Below, one piece after another: positions 5,820-5,881 of a stretch of DNA of 5,881 bases. The notes under the pieces were generated by a model. That model did not search any database. It had not been told where the DNA came from and worked only from the letters and a program-made list of their open reading frames with translations. Positions within the stretch are counted from its first letter, which is position 1, and every line of letters begins with the position of its first letter. Source of the DNA: CAZYBG01 sp964645155 (GTDB lineage: Bacteria > Pseudomonadota > Alphaproteobacteria > Rhodobacterales > Rhodobacteraceae); the NCBI GenBank assembly GCA_964645155.1, contig CAZYBG010000153.1, forward strand, positions 1-5,881, written 5' to 3'. The translations under genes and the position numbers were made by a program.

Positions 5820-5881
5820 TCAGGGCGGCGCGGCCCGGATCGCCGCGGCCCGGGCGCGCAGCGCCGCGGCGCGGGCGTCCA
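5820..5881 (-). CDS. Possible 3' end of an upstream gene (partial)
   Basis: A minus-strand frame entering from the right edge reads DARAAALRARAAAIRAAPP and stops with TGA at 5820-5822. The few A/T bases fall mainly at codon position 2, as in coding DNA, and the sequence suggests a terminal helix. In Rhodobacterales an aminotransferase of the LL-diaminopimelate type often precedes hom and could end this way, but 19 residues cannot establish that. An Ala/Arg-rich frame also arises by chance in such GC-rich DNA. Confidence 0.33.
   Translation of the reverse strand, partial: DARAAALRARAAAIRAAPP

Overview
The window looks like a scaffold piece from a high-GC alphaproteobacterium, most likely Rhodobacterales. 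The evidence is the very GC-rich third codon positions, Shine-Dalgarno starts, and several proteins that read like the Rhodobacterales versions of their families: a short Ppx/GppA phosphatase, an ACT-type homoserine dehydrogenase, and the trio of a small 'virulence factor' family protein, a methylenetetrahydrofolate reductase homologue and a methyltetrahydrofolate:corrinoid methyltransferase. A run of ten Ns shows that this is draft or metagenome assembly. Recognition is from memory of these families; no search was run.

Left part (1-2285, minus strand): a compact co-directional cluster, read right to left. It starts with a 98-aa Virulence_fact-type protein (1989-2285), continues 25 bp later with a divergent MTHFR-family protein (1046-1963), and after a further 10 bp reaches a pterin-binding methyltetrahydrofolate:corrinoid/cobalamin methyltransferase (1-1035, running off the left edge). 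The likely joint role is moving methyl groups between a corrinoid protein and tetrahydrofolate and oxidising or reducing them at the C1-folate level. The corrinoid protein, the substrate-specific methyltransferase and the corrinoid reactivator would have to lie outside the window. The methyltransferase gene is interrupted near its 5' end by the N run. About 49 bp beside the Ns do not belong to the gene, and joining the flanks at a shared ACGGCTC restores a perfect reading frame, so this looks like a bad contig join and not a mutation.

Middle (2286-3270): a divergent intergenic region, then a plus-strand class I SAM-dependent methyltransferase that appears broken. It has a good RBS and SAM-binding motif I, but seems to lack the central part of the domain and shifts frame at a G6 tract. 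About 200 bp follow, with a candidate promoter for the next gene.

Right part (3271-5881): an intact Ppx/GppA-family phosphatase on the plus strand (polyphosphate/pppGpp metabolism) converges, over 52 bp without a clear terminator, on an intact homoserine dehydrogenase gene (hom, minus strand; aspartate-family amino-acid synthesis). A possible 3' end of another minus-strand gene lies at the extreme right edge. The most unusual part is the folate/corrinoid C1 cluster with its unexplained small partner protein. I see no CRISPR array, mobile element, tRNA or rRNA.
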